From assembly GCA_002842195.1 (NCBI GenBank), contig PHCL01000051.1:1-7919 (forward strand): DNA of 7,919 nt, in the 5' to 3' direction. Shown piece by piece: positions 1-6,100 of the stretch (its first letter is position 1; every line of letters begins with the position of its first letter). The notes under the pieces were generated by a model, which was not told the origin of the DNA, made no database searches, and worked only from the letters and a program-made list of their open reading frames with translations. The stretch is from Betaproteobacteria bacterium HGW-Betaproteobacteria-20. Lineage in GTDB: Bacteria > Pseudomonadota > Gammaproteobacteria > Burkholderiales > Methylophilaceae. The position numbers and the translations under genes are program-made.

Positions 1-562
1 TACGCAACAATCATATTGGCAGATTTTTGATGGCAATGCATCAAGGCCGTTTCGAGAAAGCAATTATGAGCCCGAAATTATGTTGTCATTGGGGATAGAT
101 AATGAAATGGATGGTATTAAGAAAATCTATATCCCTAGATTGTTAAATATTGGACTGTCACATCAATCTAACGGTCGTACCAATCCACTATCCAGAAGTT
201 GGAATAGGCTGTATCTTGTGGGTGGATTTGAATTGACTGACCGATTATCTTTGATGGTACGCCCATGGTGGCGATTGCCGGAGAGTCCGGATGATAATCC
301 AAATATAGAAAAATTCTTGGGACACGGGGACGTGACCATAAGATGGGAAGATGAAAAGCGTAAAAATGCCGCATCTATTTTATTGCGAAACAATTTGCGT
401 AGTGATAACAAAGGCTTTGCACAATTAGACTTGCAACGGCAAGTATTTAATAACCCATATTTAAAATTGCATTTAACGCTTTCTACAGGCTACGGTGAAA
501 GTCTGCTGGATTACAATCATAAACAAAAGATTTTCGGTATTGGTATTTCTCTTGGTGAGTAG
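1..562 (+). CDS. pldA: Outer-membrane phospholipase A (OMPLA), 3' part
   Basis: C-terminal part of outer-membrane phospholipase A, a beta-barrel enzyme that hydrolyses phospholipids misplaced in the outer leaflet of the outer membrane. The frame is open from base 2, so the 5' end lies outside the window; the ATG at 80 is internal. Before it, the codons read TQQSYWQIF followed by a PFRESNYEPE stretch, matching the barrel region ahead of the active site in E. coli PldA. The catalytic segment reads GLSHQSNGRTNPLSRSWNRL: the His and Ser of HQS correspond to E. coli His142 and Ser144, and the Asn of SWN to Asn156. The C-terminal GYGESLLDYN block and terminal beta-strand also match the family. No catalytic residue is missing. 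A 58-base gap with no visible terminator separates it from bioA. Identification is firm; only the missing N-terminus is unknown. Confidence 0.93.
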   Translation, partial: TQQSYWQIFDGNASRPFRESNYEPEIMLSLGIDNEMDGIKKIYIPRLLNIGLSHQSNGRTNPLSRSWNRLYLVGGFELTDRLSLMVRPWWRLPESPDDNPNIEKFLGHGDVTIRWEDEKRKNAASILLRNNLRSDNKGFAQLDLQRQVFNNPYLKLHLTLSTGYGESLLDYNHKQKIFGIGISLGE

Positions 563-620
563 TAGTCTTCAATGTATGTTAACAATATGGTTTTCACTGT
601 AGCAATAAAAATAATTGAAT

Positions 621-2006
621 ATGTCAAATAACGCACTTTTAACGCGCAGCCTGCAATCCGTCTGGCATCCATGCACGCAGATGAAACAGCATGAGACGCA
701 ACCGCTTATTCCTATCGCACGCGGCGATGGTGTTTGGCTTTACGATGCTGAAGGCAATCGCTATTTAGATGCGGTGAGTTCATGGTGGGTGAATTTATTT
801 GGGCATAATAATCCGCGTATTAAAGATGCGATAAAGCAGCAACTGGATACGCTGGAGCACGTGATGTTGGCGGGGTTTACCCATGCGCCTGTGGTGGAGT
901 TGTCTGAAAAGTTAAGCAAACTCACAGGGTTAGGCCATGCGTTTTACGCCTCTGATGGTGCGAGCGCTACTGAAATCGCACTGAAGATGAGTTTTCATTA
1001 TTGGCGCAACCTACATTCTGGAACCCCAGGTAAGCAGCAAAAAACTAAATTTATCAGTCTGCAAAACAGCTATCATGGCGAGACTTTGGGTGCGTTAAGT
1101 GTGACAGATGTGGCGATTTTCAAAGATACGTATGCGCCGTTATTGATGCAGTCTGCACAAATGCCCAGTCCTGATTTCAGGCTGGCAGAAGCAGGCGAAA
1201 GTGCAGAGGCCTTTGCATTGCGTTGTGCCGAGGCTTTAGAGCGTTACGTGAGCAAGCATCATGACGAATTAGCGGCGTTTATAATTGAGCCGCGCGTGCA
1301 GTGTGCAGCGGGTATGGGCGTGTATCACGCTGCATATTTGCGTCGTGCGCGCGAAATTTGCACCAAGTATGAAGTACATTTAATTGCGGATGAAATTGCG
1401 GTGGGGTTCGGGCGCACGGGAACGATGTTTGCTTGTGAGAGCGCCGATTTACCCTTCGAAGGTGTTGACAAGGCCACCAACCCACTCAGGGAGTATGGTT
1501 CAACAAAAGTTAGCGACATTGCTGACTTCATTTGTCTATCTAAAGGTATCACAGGGGGTTATTTGCCTTTATCTACAGTGCTGACCACGGACAAGGTTTA
1601 CCAAGCTTTTTACGATGACAGTACCGTGCGTGGTTTTTTGCATAGTCACAGCTACACTGGAAATCCATTGGCATGTGGTGCAGCGCTGGCTACTTTGGCA
1701 ATTTTTGAGACAGACAATGTAGTACAAAACAATCGGCAAATATCGACATATATCCGCACTAAAATGCAGGGGCTTGCTAATCTGCCGATTCAGCATTTAC
1801 GGCACGAGGGAATGATTTTTGCGTTTGATGTAAAAACAAATAATACAAAATTTGCGCGTGATTGTTATTCGGCCGCATTAAAGCAAGGTTTGTTGCTACG
1901 TCCGATTGGTAACACTGTGTATTGGATGCCACCTTACACAATTACCGAACCAGAAATTGACTTCATGGTGGCTGCTACTTTAATGGCGGTAAAAAGCACG
2001 GTATGA
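621..2006 (+). CDS. bioA: Adenosylmethionine-8-amino-7-oxononanoate aminotransferase (BioA)
   Basis: PLP-dependent class III aminotransferase converting KAPA (8-amino-7-oxononanoate) to DAPA in biotin synthesis; cytoplasmic. 461 residues from the ATG at 621; a TTG at 615 in the same frame is possible, and neither start has a clear Shine-Dalgarno. Visible landmarks are WHPCTQM (15-21), SSWW (53-56), the SYHGET substrate/PLP loop (150-155), D257 of the DEIAVGFGRTG motif (PLP pyridine contact), K308 in LSKGITGG (Schiff-base lysine), HSHSYTGN (341-348) and LLRPIG with R427. Two oddities: Cys18 stands where E. coli BioA has Tyr17, and about 22 extra residues (roughly 276-300) lie between the Asp and Lys motifs, which helps explain 461 versus about 429 residues in E. 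coli. The amino donor may be S-adenosylmethionine or, less likely, lysine as in B. subtilis BioK. It overlaps dacB by ATGA. No bioF, bioD or bioB is in view. Confidence 0.93.
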   Translation: MSNNALLTRSLQSVWHPCTQMKQHETQPLIPIARGDGVWLYDAEGNRYLDAVSSWWVNLFGHNNPRIKDAIKQQLDTLEHVMLAGFTHAPVVELSEKLSKLTGLGHAFYASDGASATEIALKMSFHYWRNLHSGTPGKQQKTKFISLQNSYHGETLGALSVTDVAIFKDTYAPLLMQSAQMPSPDFRLAEAGESAEAFALRCAEALERYVSKHHDELAAFIIEPRVQCAAGMGVYHAAYLRRAREICTKYEVHLIADEIAVGFGRTGTMFACESADLPFEGVDKATNPLREYGSTKVSDIADFICLSKGITGGYLPLSTVLTTDKVYQAFYDDSTVRGFLHSHSYTGNPLACGAALATLAIFETDNVVQNNRQISTYIRTKMQGLANLPIQHLRHEGMIFAFDVKTNNTKFARDCYSAALKQGLLLRPIGNTVYWMPPYTITEPEIDFMVAATLMAVKSTV

Positions 2007-3469
2007 ATGAGCCTGTATTGAAACCAGTTATGGCGTTGAGGACGTTAATAGTTTGGCTAAGTTTGATGTTTGCAAGTTTGCCTGCCCATGCTGCACTCCC
2101 GGTTTCGGTAACCGACGCACTCAAAAAAGCAGACATTCCTCAGCAAAGTGTTGCGGTGTACGTACAGGCGGTTGAGAGTAATAGCCCGATACTTAATCAC
2201 AATGCGGACAAGAGCATGAACCCAGCCTCGGTGATGAAACTGGTCACCACCAATGCCGCGCTAGATTTACTCACGCCTGCATATCGCTGGAAAACGGAAA
2301 TCTATTATGACGGCAGGGTGAGTAATGCCGTGCTGGATGGTAACTTAATTATTAAGGGTTATGGTGACCCAAGTTTTAAGGCGCAAGAATTCTGGCGTCT
2401 GCTGATGAGTGTGCAACAAGCTGGCATTAAAGAAGTGAAGGGTGATTTGATTATAGATAAAAGCTTCTTTTCTAATGACGTGGGTAATGGAAATGCTTTT
2501 GATAGTGAAACCTGGCGAGCTTACAATGCCAAGCCGAGTGCCTTTTTGGTGAATGGGCGCAATACCAGTTTTAAGTTTACTACCACAACCAATACATTGA
2601 CGTCTGGCGCTGTAAATATCAACCAGGATTTTGAACTGCAGGAAGTGCAAATTGTGAATAACATGAAGCTCACACAAGATGCATGTGGTGACTGGCGCAG
2701 TCGCTTTAGCTACACAGTAACGCCTAAGCAAACTGGAGTCATTGTGGCCTTCAATGGCACTTTCTCGCCAGATTGTGGCGAGAAATATCTGGAGCTAAGC
2801 GTGTTAGACGATGAAAAATATGCGTTTTTCACATTCAAAAAATTATGGGCTGAGTTAGGCGGCAAGTTTAGTGGTGAATTGAAAATACAAGGTACGCCTG
2901 ACAACGCTGTTAAAGTGCTGAGCCAAGTCTCTGATCCGCTAGGTTATGTGATTCGTGACATCAATAAATGGAGCAATAATTTAATGGCGCGGCAACTTCT
3001 ATTAACCATCGCGGCAGAAAAAAACAACCTGCCCGCCACTGAAGCAAAGGGAATAACTGCCATTAAAGATTGGTTTGCCGGTAAATCGTTAAATGGCAAA
3101 CAACTAAACTTCAATGAGTTGGTGATTGAAAACGGCTCGGGATTATCGCGTATAGAGCGCATTAGTGCAGAGCACTTAGGACAGATGTTGGTAAGCGCTT
3201 ACATAAGCCCTGTAATGCCGGAGTTTATGGCTTCTATGCCAATTTTGTCACAAGATGGCACGATAAAAAAACGTTTAAATGACAGCGTGGTGGCTAATCA
3301 CGCCCATTTAAAAACGGGCTCACTAAATGGCGTAAGTGCCATTGCCGGCTATGTGCTGGATTCCAATAATCATCGCCATGTATTAGTGATGATGGTTAAT
3401 CATGCAAAGGCTGGCGCGAGTAAAAATGCTCAAGATGCATTGATTGAATGGGTGCATCAACAGCCATAG
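2003..3469 (+). CDS. dacB: D-alanyl-D-alanine carboxypeptidase/endopeptidase (PBP4 type)
   Basis: Class C low-molecular-weight penicillin-binding protein of the PBP4/DacB family (peptidase S13), a periplasmic serine enzyme that removes terminal D-Ala and cuts peptidoglycan cross-links. 488 residues. The N-terminus carries a Sec signal peptide: hydrophobic run about residues 11-27, with a likely signal peptidase I site after AHA at residue 30. The three catalytic motifs are intact: SxxK as S76-V-M-K79, SxN as S324-N-N326, and KTG at 437-439. Residues about 100-300 form the large insertion typical of PBP4; two cysteines there (in DACGDW and SPDCGEK) could form a disulfide. The start ATG at 2003 overlaps the bioA stop by ATGA, suggesting translational coupling; a second in-frame ATG at 2030 would also leave a signal peptide. 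Length is close to E. coli DacB (477). Confidence 0.93.
   Translation: MNEPVLKPVMALRTLIVWLSLMFASLPAHAALPVSVTDALKKADIPQQSVAVYVQAVESNSPILNHNADKSMNPASVMKLVTTNAALDLLTPAYRWKTEIYYDGRVSNAVLDGNLIIKGYGDPSFKAQEFWRLLMSVQQAGIKEVKGDLIIDKSFFSNDVGNGNAFDSETWRAYNAKPSAFLVNGRNTSFKFTTTTNTLTSGAVNINQDFELQEVQIVNNMKLTQDACGDWRSRFSYTVTPKQTGVIVAFNGTFSPDCGEKYLELSVLDDEKYAFFTFKKLWAELGGKFSGELKIQGTPDNAVKVLSQVSDPLGYVIRDINKWSNNLMARQLLLTIAAEKNNLPATEAKGITAIKDWFAGKSLNGKQLNFNELVIENGSGLSRIERISAEHLGQMLVSAYISPVMPEFMASMPILSQDGTIKKRLNDSVVANHAHLKTGSLNGVSAIAGYVLDSNNHRHVLVMMVNHAKAGASKNAQDALIEWVHQQP
2761..2785 (+). repeat. Perfect 10-bp inverted repeat inside dacB
   Basis: TTTCTCGCCA (2761-2770) and TGGCGAGAAA (2776-2785) are exact reverse complements around the 5-base loop GATTG. 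The flanking bases do not extend the stem. It lies in frame within dacB and encodes FSPDCGEK. No T tract follows, so it is not an ordinary intrinsic terminator. It may be chance or an mRNA structure; the function is unknown. Confidence 0.75.
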
Positions 3470-3511
3470 CATGTTTGTTTCGATTTTCAAGTTGCGAGTA
3501 CTTTGGCAAGT

Positions 3512-3540
3512 TTGCGGTATCATACGGCTTGCATTATTTT
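3512..3540 (+). promoter_or_regulatory. Weak candidate promoter upstream of the FKBP gene
   Basis: TTGCGG (3512-3517) and TATTTT (3535-3540) stand 17 bases apart in the 102-base gap after dacB, about 30 bases before the FKBP start. Each matches the sigma-70 consensus at four of six positions. A second -10-like TATCAT (3518-3523) lacks a well-spaced -35. The gap and a good ribosome site make a separate promoter likely, but its exact position is uncertain. Confidence 0.3.
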
Positions 3541-3560
3541 TTTGGGCTATTGAATAAAGT

Positions 3561-3565
3561 AAGGA
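3561..3565 (+). promoter_or_regulatory. Ribosome binding site of the FKBP lipoprotein
   Basis: AAGGA ends 6 bases before the ATG at 3572, a good Shine-Dalgarno and spacing. It supports the longer start with the lipoprotein leader. Confidence 0.65.
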
Positions 3566-3571
3566 TAAGTA

Positions 3572-4042
3572 ATGAAGTTATTAAACGTATTATTAGCAGG
3601 CGGATTAGTATTTTCACTTGGCGCCTGCAATGCAGAAACTGCTAAATCAACACAAGAAACATCAGCAAAGGAAACCGCAACAATGACGACGGAAATCACA
3701 GAATTACAAAAAATAGACACGCAGGTAGGCACAGGACGTGAGGCTGAACCCGGCTTTAACGTGAGTGTGCATTACACAGGCTGGCTGTTTGATGCGGCGG
3801 CTGAGGGCCACAAAGGTAAGAAATTTGATAGCAGCGTAGATCGCAAGCAGCCTTTCAACTTCCACTTAGGCGCGGGTCAAGTGATTCAAGGTTGGGATGA
3901 AGGTTTTGCCGGTATGAAAGTTGGCGGAAAACGTACACTGATTATTCCTTCAGAGATGGGCTATGGCGCACGTGGTGCCGGTGGTGCGATTCCGCCAAAT
4001 GCAACATTGATTTTTGATGTTGAATTATTGGATGTTAACTAA
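3572..4042 (+). CDS. FKBP-type peptidyl-prolyl cis-trans isomerase, predicted lipoprotein
   Basis: Peptidyl-prolyl cis-trans isomerase of the FKBP family, which speeds proline isomerisation during protein folding. 156 residues. The leader MKLLNVLLAG is followed by a lipobox LGAC with Cys19; Asn at +2 (not Asp) predicts outer-membrane sorting. A polar Thr/Ser/Lys-rich linker (20-37) follows, then one complete FKBP domain (about 45-156). The core includes VHYTGWL, KKFDSS, PFNFHLGAGQVIQGWDEG, GGKRTLIIP, GYGARGAGG and IPPNATLIFDVELL, so the aromatic pocket and the Tyr/Ile/Trp binding residues look intact. An in-frame ATG at 3683 (residue 38) has its own AAAGGA and would give a leaderless protein of 119 residues, the usual form of short bacterial FKBPs. 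Single-gene unit between dacB and the structured intergenic stretch. Family is certain; location depends on the start used. Confidence 0.92.
   Translation: MKLLNVLLAGGLVFSLGACNAETAKSTQETSAKETATMTTEITELQKIDTQVGTGREAEPGFNVSVHYTGWLFDAAAEGHKGKKFDSSVDRKQPFNFHLGAGQVIQGWDEGFAGMKVGGKRTLIIPSEMGYGARGAGGAIPPNATLIFDVELLDVN
3667..3685 (+). promoter_or_regulatory. Possible internal translation start in the FKBP gene
   Basis: AAAGGA (3667-3672) lies 10 bases before an in-frame ATG at 3683 (codon 38, reading MTTEITELQK). Initiation here would omit the signal peptide and lipid-anchor Cys and leave a full FKBP domain in the cytoplasm. The spacing is slightly long for a Shine-Dalgarno, and the purines could be coincidental in a Lys/Glu-rich linker. 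Confidence 0.35.
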
Positions 4043-4055
4043 CGCATCATCTGCC

Positions 4056-4075
4056 ATTCTGGCGAAAGTCAGAAT
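4056..4075 (+). repeat. dRS3-like palindrome (ATTCTG-N8-CAGAAT)
   Basis: A 20-base palindrome 14 bases after the FKBP stop: ATTCTG, eight bases GCGAAAGT, CAGAAT. Inside, C4063-G4068 and a G-T wobble extend the stem to 8 pairs closing a GAAA tetraloop. The architecture (6-base arms starting ATTC, 8-base spacer with GCGAAAG) is that of the neisserial dRS3 repeat (ATTCCC-N8-GGGAAT) and similar extragenic palindromes in proteobacteria. No T run follows, so terminator function is doubtful. Copies elsewhere in the genome cannot be seen from this window. Confidence 0.55.
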
Positions 4076-4102
4076 CTGATTAAAAGATAGACGAGATTGC
4101 GT

Positions 4103-4141
4103 AGCTGGCCGTAAAGGCCATGCTTGCGGAGCAAAGCAGCT
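4103..4141 (+). repeat. Structured intergenic stem-loops downstream of the dRS3-like repeat
   Basis: TGGCC (4106-4110), loop GTAAA, GGCCA (4116-4120) form a perfect stem, extended by AGC/GCT across a one-base bulge. AGCTG (4103-4107) can instead pair with CAGCT (4137-4141), enclosing the block. No gene or known RNA family is recognised. With the dRS3-like palindrome it fills most of the 176-base gap; it may be one repeat unit or a decayed mobile-element remnant. Confidence 0.4.
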
Positions 4142-4218
4142 AAACGCTTGTTTACCCGCCAAAGCCCGCAACGACAGTGTAATTAAAAATTGTTCTGTAT
4201 CATTGTGAGAAATTGAAT

Positions 4219-4644
4219 ATGCACGTTAGTGTTAAATGGGTAGACGGCGTGAGTTTCGTTGGCATATCAGAAACTGGTCACGCGGTGGTGTTAGATGGCG
4301 CTCCAGAGAATGGTGGCCGCAATATTGGCATGCGCCCGATGGAAATGTTGCTGATTGGCATGGGCGGTTGTACATCGTTTGATGTGGTTGCTATATTGAA
4401 AAAAGCGCGTCAACCGATTACGGACTGCGTAGCTGAGATTGACGCAACCCGCGCGGAAGATATTCCCAAAGTGTTCACTAAAATTCATGTACACTTTGTG
4501 ATTACAGGCAATAATTTAAACGAAGCCCAAGTAGAACGCGCGGTGAAGTTGTCTGCTGAAAAGTATTGCTCGGCTTCAATTATGCTGGCTAAAAGTGTAG
4601 AGATTACGCATAGCTTTGAAATAAAAGCACCTGAACATGCTTGA
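4219..4644 (+). CDS. OsmC family protein (YhfA-like)
   Basis: OsmC/Ohr superfamily protein, 141 residues from the ATG at 4219; a TTG at 4213 in frame is less likely. The family folds as a dimer with two cysteines per active site, and several members reduce organic hydroperoxides. Both cysteines are present: Cys51 in GMGGCTSFDVV at the head of the long helix and Cys117 in KYCSAS. The N-terminal beta part (1-30) and the MRPMEMLL segment before Cys51 suit the YhfA-like subgroup rather than Ohr or true OsmC, for which the substrate is not known to me. The ribosome site is weak (GAGA, 4207-4210). The VOC frame overlaps its stop by 8 bases and the two are probably co-transcribed. Cytoplasmic; no signal peptide. 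Peroxidase activity is inference only. Confidence 0.88.
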   Translation: MHVSVKWVDGVSFVGISETGHAVVLDGAPENGGRNIGMRPMEMLLIGMGGCTSFDVVAILKKARQPITDCVAEIDATRAEDIPKVFTKIHVHFVITGNNLNEAQVERAVKLSAEKYCSASIMLAKSVEITHSFEIKAPEHA

Positions 4645-4700
4645 GGTTGCTTCAATAAAGTCCGTTACAAAAAAATCAGTGGCAAATAAACCAGCCATAC

Positions 4701-4705
4701 AAAGG
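4701..4705 (+). promoter_or_regulatory. Ribosome binding site favouring the short VOC start
   Basis: AAAGG stands 9 bases before the ATG at 4715. The upstream in-frame ATG at 4637 has no comparable purine site, so this favours the 127-residue protein. Confidence 0.5.
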
Positions 4706-4714
4706 CCAAGTGGA

Positions 4715-5098
4715 ATGTTAGGTATACGTCACCTTGCCTTGTTTGTAAAAGAGTTAGAAGTGTGTGTAAATTTTTATGTTGACATAATGGGCATGCAAAT
4801 TGAATGGCAGCCCGATGCCGACAACGTATATTTAACTAACGGTGGCGATGTGTTTGCGCTACACCGTGTAGACTATGCGCCGCAGGCGCAGCAGCGCCTA
4901 GACCATATAGGTTTTGTGTTAAATGCAGTTGAAGATGTGGATAATTGGTACGATTATTTTGTAAAAAACGGTGTAAAAATTACTGAAGCACCCAAAACAC
5001 ACCGCGATGGGTCTCGCGGTTTTTATTGTTTAGATGCGGTAGGACATTTGCTTGAACTGATTTATCATCCGTCCATTTCACAGCTTCAAAAATATTAG
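4715..5098 (+). CDS. VOC family (glyoxalase/dioxygenase fold) protein
   Basis: Single-module vicinal-oxygen-chelate protein with paired beta-alpha-beta-beta-beta units; the superfamily includes glyoxalase I, extradiol dioxygenases and fosfomycin-resistance enzymes. From the ATG at 4715 it has 127 residues, usual for this group, and begins MLGIRHLALFV. Candidate metal ligands are His6 (RHLAL), His50 (FALHR), His64 (LDHIGF) and Glu114 (HLLELIYHP), all in the expected strands, so metal binding is likely. The upstream ATG at 4637 overlaps the OsmC stop by 8 bases and would add 26 residues rich in Lys, Ser and Ala with no family match; I prefer 4715 because of the AAAGG and the domain boundary. 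The substrate cannot be told from sequence. Next to an OsmC-type gene, an electrophile- or oxidant-detoxification role is conceivable but unproven. It converges with the minus-strand operon, 26 bases away. Confidence 0.85.
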   Translation: MLGIRHLALFVKELEVCVNFYVDIMGMQIEWQPDADNVYLTNGGDVFALHRVDYAPQAQQRLDHIGFVLNAVEDVDNWYDYFVKNGVKITEAPKTHRDGSRGFYCLDAVGHLLELIYHPSISQLQKY

Positions 5099-5124
5099 TT
5101 TTAATCTTAAGTTAAAGTCGTAAG

Positions 5125-5442
5125 CTAAATCTCAGTCACTTTTACCGTCAGCGGCTGTTCATCTTCTAATAGATTTAAAAGTCTATCTACATTTGGGTGT
5201 TTACCCGGACAGTTTTCAGCATCACTCGTGTGCTCGGCAAATAAACTCAAACCTTCGACCGCAGCATCTAAAGAAATTTCTCCATACATACGAAACAGAT
5301 GATAGTAAACTTTTACCGATCCTTGGCTGCCAGGTTTATTTTCCAGTACGCCTGCAGGGCTGCCGTCACTATTAAAAAGCTCAATACGTCGCACATGCGA
5401 GGCATCGTCAAGGGTTTGTAATACATCGCTAAATTTTTCCAT
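5125..5442 (-). CDS. Conserved small protein, probably DUF2322 family
   Basis: 105-residue soluble, acidic protein without signal peptide or membrane segment. The central GSVKVYYHLFRMYGEISLDA stretch and the later GLSLFAEHTSDAENCPGKHPNVDRL stretch resemble the DUF2322 family of beta- and gammaproteobacteria, whose function is unknown to me; I make this match from memory. One Cys and two His lie in the conserved second half, but no known catalytic or metal motif is apparent. The ATG at 5442 is preceded by AAAAGG (complement of 5452-5457) at 9 bases, overlapping the coq7 stop codon; only 13 bases separate the genes, so it is the last gene of the coq7 operon. A role connected with quinone synthesis or respiration is suggested only by this position. 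Confidence 0.72.
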   Translation of the reverse strand: MEKFSDVLQTLDDASHVRRIELFNSDGSPAGVLENKPGSQGSVKVYYHLFRMYGEISLDAAVEGLSLFAEHTSDAENCPGKHPNVDRLLNLLEDEQPLTVKVTEI

Positions 5443-5455
5443 TCAATATTACCTT

Positions 5456-6085
5456 TTATAAATAGTAGGCTGATGTAGTCATCAACTTTGAAGCTTGTTT
5501 CATTAAAAATTTGGCTGGCGCTGGTAAATCTGCTGCGCCCAGTTGCCTGGCTTCAGACGCATGACGCGCTTCATCAATTTGCATTTGTTCAATAATTTTT
5601 CGCGTTTTGATGTCAGTTTCAGGCAACTGCTGCAAGTGGCTAGCCAAGTGTGCGCCGACTTGTTTTTCAGTTTCTTCTAAAAACCCTAAGCTCCATTTGT
5701 CTCCCAGTGCACCGGCTAATGCACCTAGTGTAAATGAGCCTGCGTAAAAAAGTGGGTTAAGTACGCTAGTATGCCCACCAAGCTGGGAGATGCGTGACTC
5801 GCACCATGCCAGGTGTTCGGTTTCTTCGCGCGCCGCTTGCTGCATGGCATTGCTGGTTGCAACATTTTTCGCGGTGAGTGACTGGCCGCTATAAAGTGCC
5901 TGTGCACACACTTCGCCGGTATGGTTAATGCGCATCAGGGCACGGACATGTTTCTTTTCAGGCTCACTAAGCGCCACTTCTGTCATGCCAGCATCAGGGT
6001 GTTCGCGTACGCTGCGCGGCTTGGCAAAAAGCGTGCGCAAGCCCGTGTCTAACTCAACAATCAATGAATCTAATTTATTTAACAT
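5456..6085 (-). CDS. coq7: Demethoxyubiquinone hydroxylase (Coq7 family diiron monooxygenase)
   Basis: 2-polyprenyl-3-methyl-6-methoxy-1,4-benzoquinone monooxygenase, the penultimate ring-modifying step of ubiquinone synthesis, in place of the flavoprotein UbiF used by E. coli. 209 residues, the usual size of the bacterial form. The ferritin-like four-helix bundle carries all expected diiron ligands: Glu58 (NHTGEV), Glu88 and His91 (EETEH), Glu140 (EETEKQVGAH), Glu172 and His175 (DEARH). A hydrophobic patch near 112-128 (LFYAGSFTLGALAGALG) fits membrane-surface association. The ATG at 6085 lies 15 bases after the GlcF-like stop, with a weak AGG upstream, and 13 bases precede the next gene, so the three genes are probably one transcript. 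The reaction needs O2, indicating an aerobic or facultative host. Confidence 0.95.
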   Translation of the reverse strand: MLNKLDSLIVELDTGLRTLFAKPRSVREHPDAGMTEVALSEPEKKHVRALMRINHTGEVCAQALYSGQSLTAKNVATSNAMQQAAREETEHLAWCESRISQLGGHTSVLNPLFYAGSFTLGALAGALGDKWSLGFLEETEKQVGAHLASHLQQLPETDIKTRKIIEQMQIDEARHASEARQLGAADLPAPAKFLMKQASKLMTTSAYYL

Positions 6086-6100
6086 AGCAATAGTGTACGC

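Noticed and set aside
576..597. BirA-operator-like halves ATGTTAACA and GGTTTTCAC ahead of bioA
   Set aside because: The halves resemble BirA arms but are only 4 bases apart, where the known operator has a spacer of about 14-16 bases, and both arms have mismatches.
615..620. TTG start extending BioA by two residues
   Set aside because: It adds only MN before an ATG and has no better ribosome site; ATG at 621 is the simpler start.
2345..2731. 128-codon open frame on the minus strand inside dacB
   Set aside because: It lies wholly within a gene with intact catalytic motifs, and its translation shows no domain or family-like composition; treated as a shadow frame.
4070..4195. Open stretches of about 40 codons on both strands of the intergenic block
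   Set aside because: No ATG or credible start with a ribosome site, and both overlap strong stem-loops; more likely a repeat than a gene.
4637..4714. 26-residue N-terminal extension of the VOC protein, overlapping the OsmC stop by 8 bases
   Set aside because: No ribosome site precedes the ATG at 4637 and the residues do not look like part of the fold; ATG 4715 with AAAGG is preferred, though coupling through the overlap is not excluded.
5099..5124. Bidirectional terminator between the convergent VOC and DUF2322-like genes
   Set aside because: CTTAAG with flanking TTTAA/TTAAA is partly palindromic, but it has no real loop, no GC stem and no T tract.
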